Shown: positions 62,471-64,000 of the stretch, in pieces
How positions within the stretch are numbered: the first letter of the stretch is position 1
Layout of the letters: every line of letters begins with the position of its first letter
Assembly: GCF_001541345.2 (NCBI RefSeq)
Contig: NZ_LMVL02000006.1
Span: 1-64,000, forward strand
Direction of reading: 5' to 3'
Origin: Gillisella vitis
GTDB lineage: Bacteria; Pseudomonadota; Alphaproteobacteria; Rhizobiales; Rhizobiaceae
Length of the DNA stretch: 64,000 bases
The notes under the pieces: generated by a model
The model's database searches: none
Seen by the model: only the letters and a program-made list of their open reading frames with translations
What the model was told of the DNA's origin: nothing
Position numbers and translations under genes: made by a program

Positions 62471-63043
62471 TGGAACCTCCATGATTGTCGTATTGACCTA
62501 ACAACGATCTAGCGTTGAGTGTTCCAACTCATTTGCTCCAATTTCTGTATTTTGCGTTCTCGAGATGAAAAACAGCTTCGGCGATGGCCTTTTGCACCGA
62601 GCGATCATCACGCGGACTACCAATGGAAACTTTGGGATCGTATGCCGCTGTGGCACCGTTGCGGGGTTGGAAACCTCCAGCAGACAGGCGGGAAGTTCAG
62701 ACCGACGCCTTGGGCGAATGGCGCCATATTTGTGGCGACATGCAGTCGCGTGATCGCAGACGGTTTTCGGTACAGCTAGAGTTTATGAAGACCGAGGAAT
62801 TTTAAGGTTGGCTGCCTGATAGAGCGATGGAATAATGACTGCAACGATCTCGCAAACGCATATTTCCAGAAGGCCGGGAGATGATACTCCTGGCATAGGT
62901 ACCATCACTGCTAAACCTGGCAACTGGGCAACAGGAGCAACACAGCTACATTACTAGGTGTGCAGACACCAGATCGGGCATCTTTACATATTTTTACATA
63001 TTCTTAACTGACATTAACACGAAGATGCTTATAGTGCGCCCGA
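62471..63043. other. Gap with no convincing gene
   Basis: Several overlapping open frames in both directions (for example 62519-62779) have no ribosome site and no family similarity. A promoter for the gene(s) leading to the 63400 adaptor is expected in the AT-rich part around 62980-63020. Confidence 0.3.
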
Positions 63044-63400
63044 ATGCTAGGGCACCACCAATTCAAGCGGAGTACCATTATCAAGTCCATATCGATCTTC
63101 GCCACCACGGCATTGCTAAGTTTGAAGGGACGCGAAAGTCTTTCGGACAAGCAGTTGAGTGACGACGCTATTGTGGATTCTGATATTGCGATAACGCCTG
63201 ATTTTTGGGCGACTGCTATCGACGTTAATACGGCGTGCTTTCGAGTGAACGCACCACATAGCGATGCGTGCCCTCCTGCTATCACCTTCATTGAAATCAA
63301 GCGCGACATCGTCCGCTCTTGGGTCGCACCCCGCACGTCTCCGGGAGGCGAATGCATCGCCCTTGTGGGTACGCCGACCTCTGCAATGGGAATTTATTGA
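63044..63400 (+). CDS. Hypothetical protein upstream of and overlapping the adaptor gene
   Basis: Seen: 118 codons from MLGHHQFKRSTIIKSISIFA to PTSAMGIY. Its stop overlaps the ATG of the RND adaptor by one base (TGATG), as in coupled genes, and codon use is not unlike the neighbours. Four Cys occur, three of them in the second half. No family recognised. An almost equally long frame exists on the other strand (63004-63357), so this may be chance. Confidence 0.35.
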   Translation: MLGHHQFKRSTIIKSISIFATTALLSLKGRESLSDKQLSDDAIVDSDIAITPDFWATAIDVNTACFRVNAPHSDACPPAITFIEIKRDIVRSWVAPRTSPGGECIALVGTPTSAMGIY

Positions 63401-64000
63401 TGAGCAAATTTTCTATCCGCTCTCTCGCGGCGATCCTCGCCATGGGGTCCTTTGTCATGGTCACCTTCGCTGCCCGAAGCCAGGATAGTGAACAAAAGAC
63501 GGATCAAGCAGCCGCACTGAGCGTGAGCTTGGTCAAGCCGGAGGTTTTGCTTTGGCCCGTGATTATCCCCGCAAGTGGTCGTCTTGCCGCCTGGCATGAA
63601 GCGACAATCGCAGCAGAAACCAGCGGTATGAAGGTCACCGATGTTAAAGCAGATGTTGGTTCATACGTGAAAAAGGGCGATTTGCTGGTGCAGTTTGCGC
63701 CGGAATCTGCCCAAGCTGACCTGGAGCAACAACAGGCGAATGTTGAAAAAGCGGAAGCCGATCTTGATCAAGCAATAGCGAATGGTGACCGCGCCCGAGG
63801 ATTGACGAGTTCTGGCGCATTATCAAGCCAACAAATAAAAGAATATCTGATTACCGAGCGTAAAGCCAAAGCCTCCCTCTTTTCGGCGCGGGCTGCGTTG
63901 GCATCGTCCCAACTCACCTTGGACAGGACCAAGGTTTACGCAGTGGACGACGGGGTTATATCCGAACGCTCCGCATCTCTTGGAGATGTCGTCACCGCCG
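63400..64000 (+). CDS. RND efflux periplasmic adaptor, cut by the window end
   Basis: Role: membrane fusion protein of a second RND pump. Seen: 200 codons of the N-terminal part. A signal-type start is MSKFSIRSLAAILAMGSFVM then VTFAARSQ. The first lipoyl half is AAWHEATIAAETSGMKVTDV, KADVGSYVKKGDLLVQFAPE. A long alpha-hairpin follows (QADLEQQQANVEKAEADLDQ to LFSARAALASSQLTLDRTKV), and then the second lipoyl half (AVDDGVISERSASLGDVVTA). It is clearly different from the adaptor at 41152. The pump gene should follow beyond the window. Confidence 0.9.
   Translation, partial: MSKFSIRSLAAILAMGSFVMVTFAARSQDSEQKTDQAAALSVSLVKPEVLLWPVIIPASGRLAAWHEATIAAETSGMKVTDVKADVGSYVKKGDLLVQFAPESAQADLEQQQANVEKAEADLDQAIANGDRARGLTSSGALSSQQIKEYLITERKAKASLFSARAALASSQLTLDRTKVYAVDDGVISERSASLGDVVTA

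Noticed and set aside
1-64000. T-DNA borders, opine synthase genes, vir or tra genes, and CRISPR arrays
   Set aside because: Looked for because of the Agrobacterium-like content. No border-like 25-bp repeats, no regularly spaced repeats and no proteins of these families were seen.

Overview
The window looks like part of a large plasmid from a Rhizobiaceae bacterium close to Agrobacterium/Allorhizobium vitis. Two things point there: a complete repABC replication and partition operon (33620-37233), and a complete tartrate-use cluster with the A. vitis order ttuA / ttuB-ttuC-ttuD-ttuE (10256-16433). No chromosomal housekeeping genes, rRNA or tRNA were seen. Organism and replicon are inferred from gene content.

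Layout. 1-4961: a Tn3-family transposon with 38-bp ends, carrying only a transposase gene that is itself split by an IS5-family element; it lies between two unrelated broken genes. 5192-16433: tartrate region, with a tripartite (TctABC) uptake system, GntR and LysR regulators, pyruvate kinase, glycerate kinase, an MFS tartrate carrier and two nearly identical tartrate dehydrogenase genes. 16557-22552: small-enzyme and stress genes (GlcG-like protein, alpha/beta hydrolase, SDR, MFS exporter, DJ-1/PfpI protein, LysR, peroxiredoxin). 22635-29344: mobile region with a beheaded TetR gene, a cut scpB, a DUF1403 gene, tniQ-tniB-tniA and a divergent tyrosine recombinase. 29785-33303: diguanylate cyclase and flavin monooxygenase. 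33533-37644: repABC with a candidate parS, a counter-transcribed RNA, a RepA-type operator and two tandem hairpins. 38024-42309: RND efflux pump and adaptor. 42613-52038: an eight-gene, one-direction operon (peptide-type ABC importer, DeoR regulator, M20 amidohydrolase, two small-molecule kinases). 52383-59068: topoisomerase IB, a repeat-rich autotransporter, a secreted protein and a second, intact DUF1403-scpB pair. 59390-64000: DUF72 protein, zinc alcohol dehydrogenase, small stress-like proteins, and the start of another RND adaptor gene.

How the parts work together. The tartrate genes form a self-contained route: uptake (TtuB or TctABC), oxidation or decarboxylation (TtuC), glycerate phosphorylation (TtuD) and entry to pyruvate (TtuE). 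The 42.6-52.0 kb operon reads as uptake, amide hydrolysis and phosphorylation of an unknown conjugate. The most unusual material is the DUF1403-scpB module, present twice with a conserved site exactly 80 bp upstream of both copies, one copy lying beside a TniABQ transposition operon and a tyrosine recombinase.
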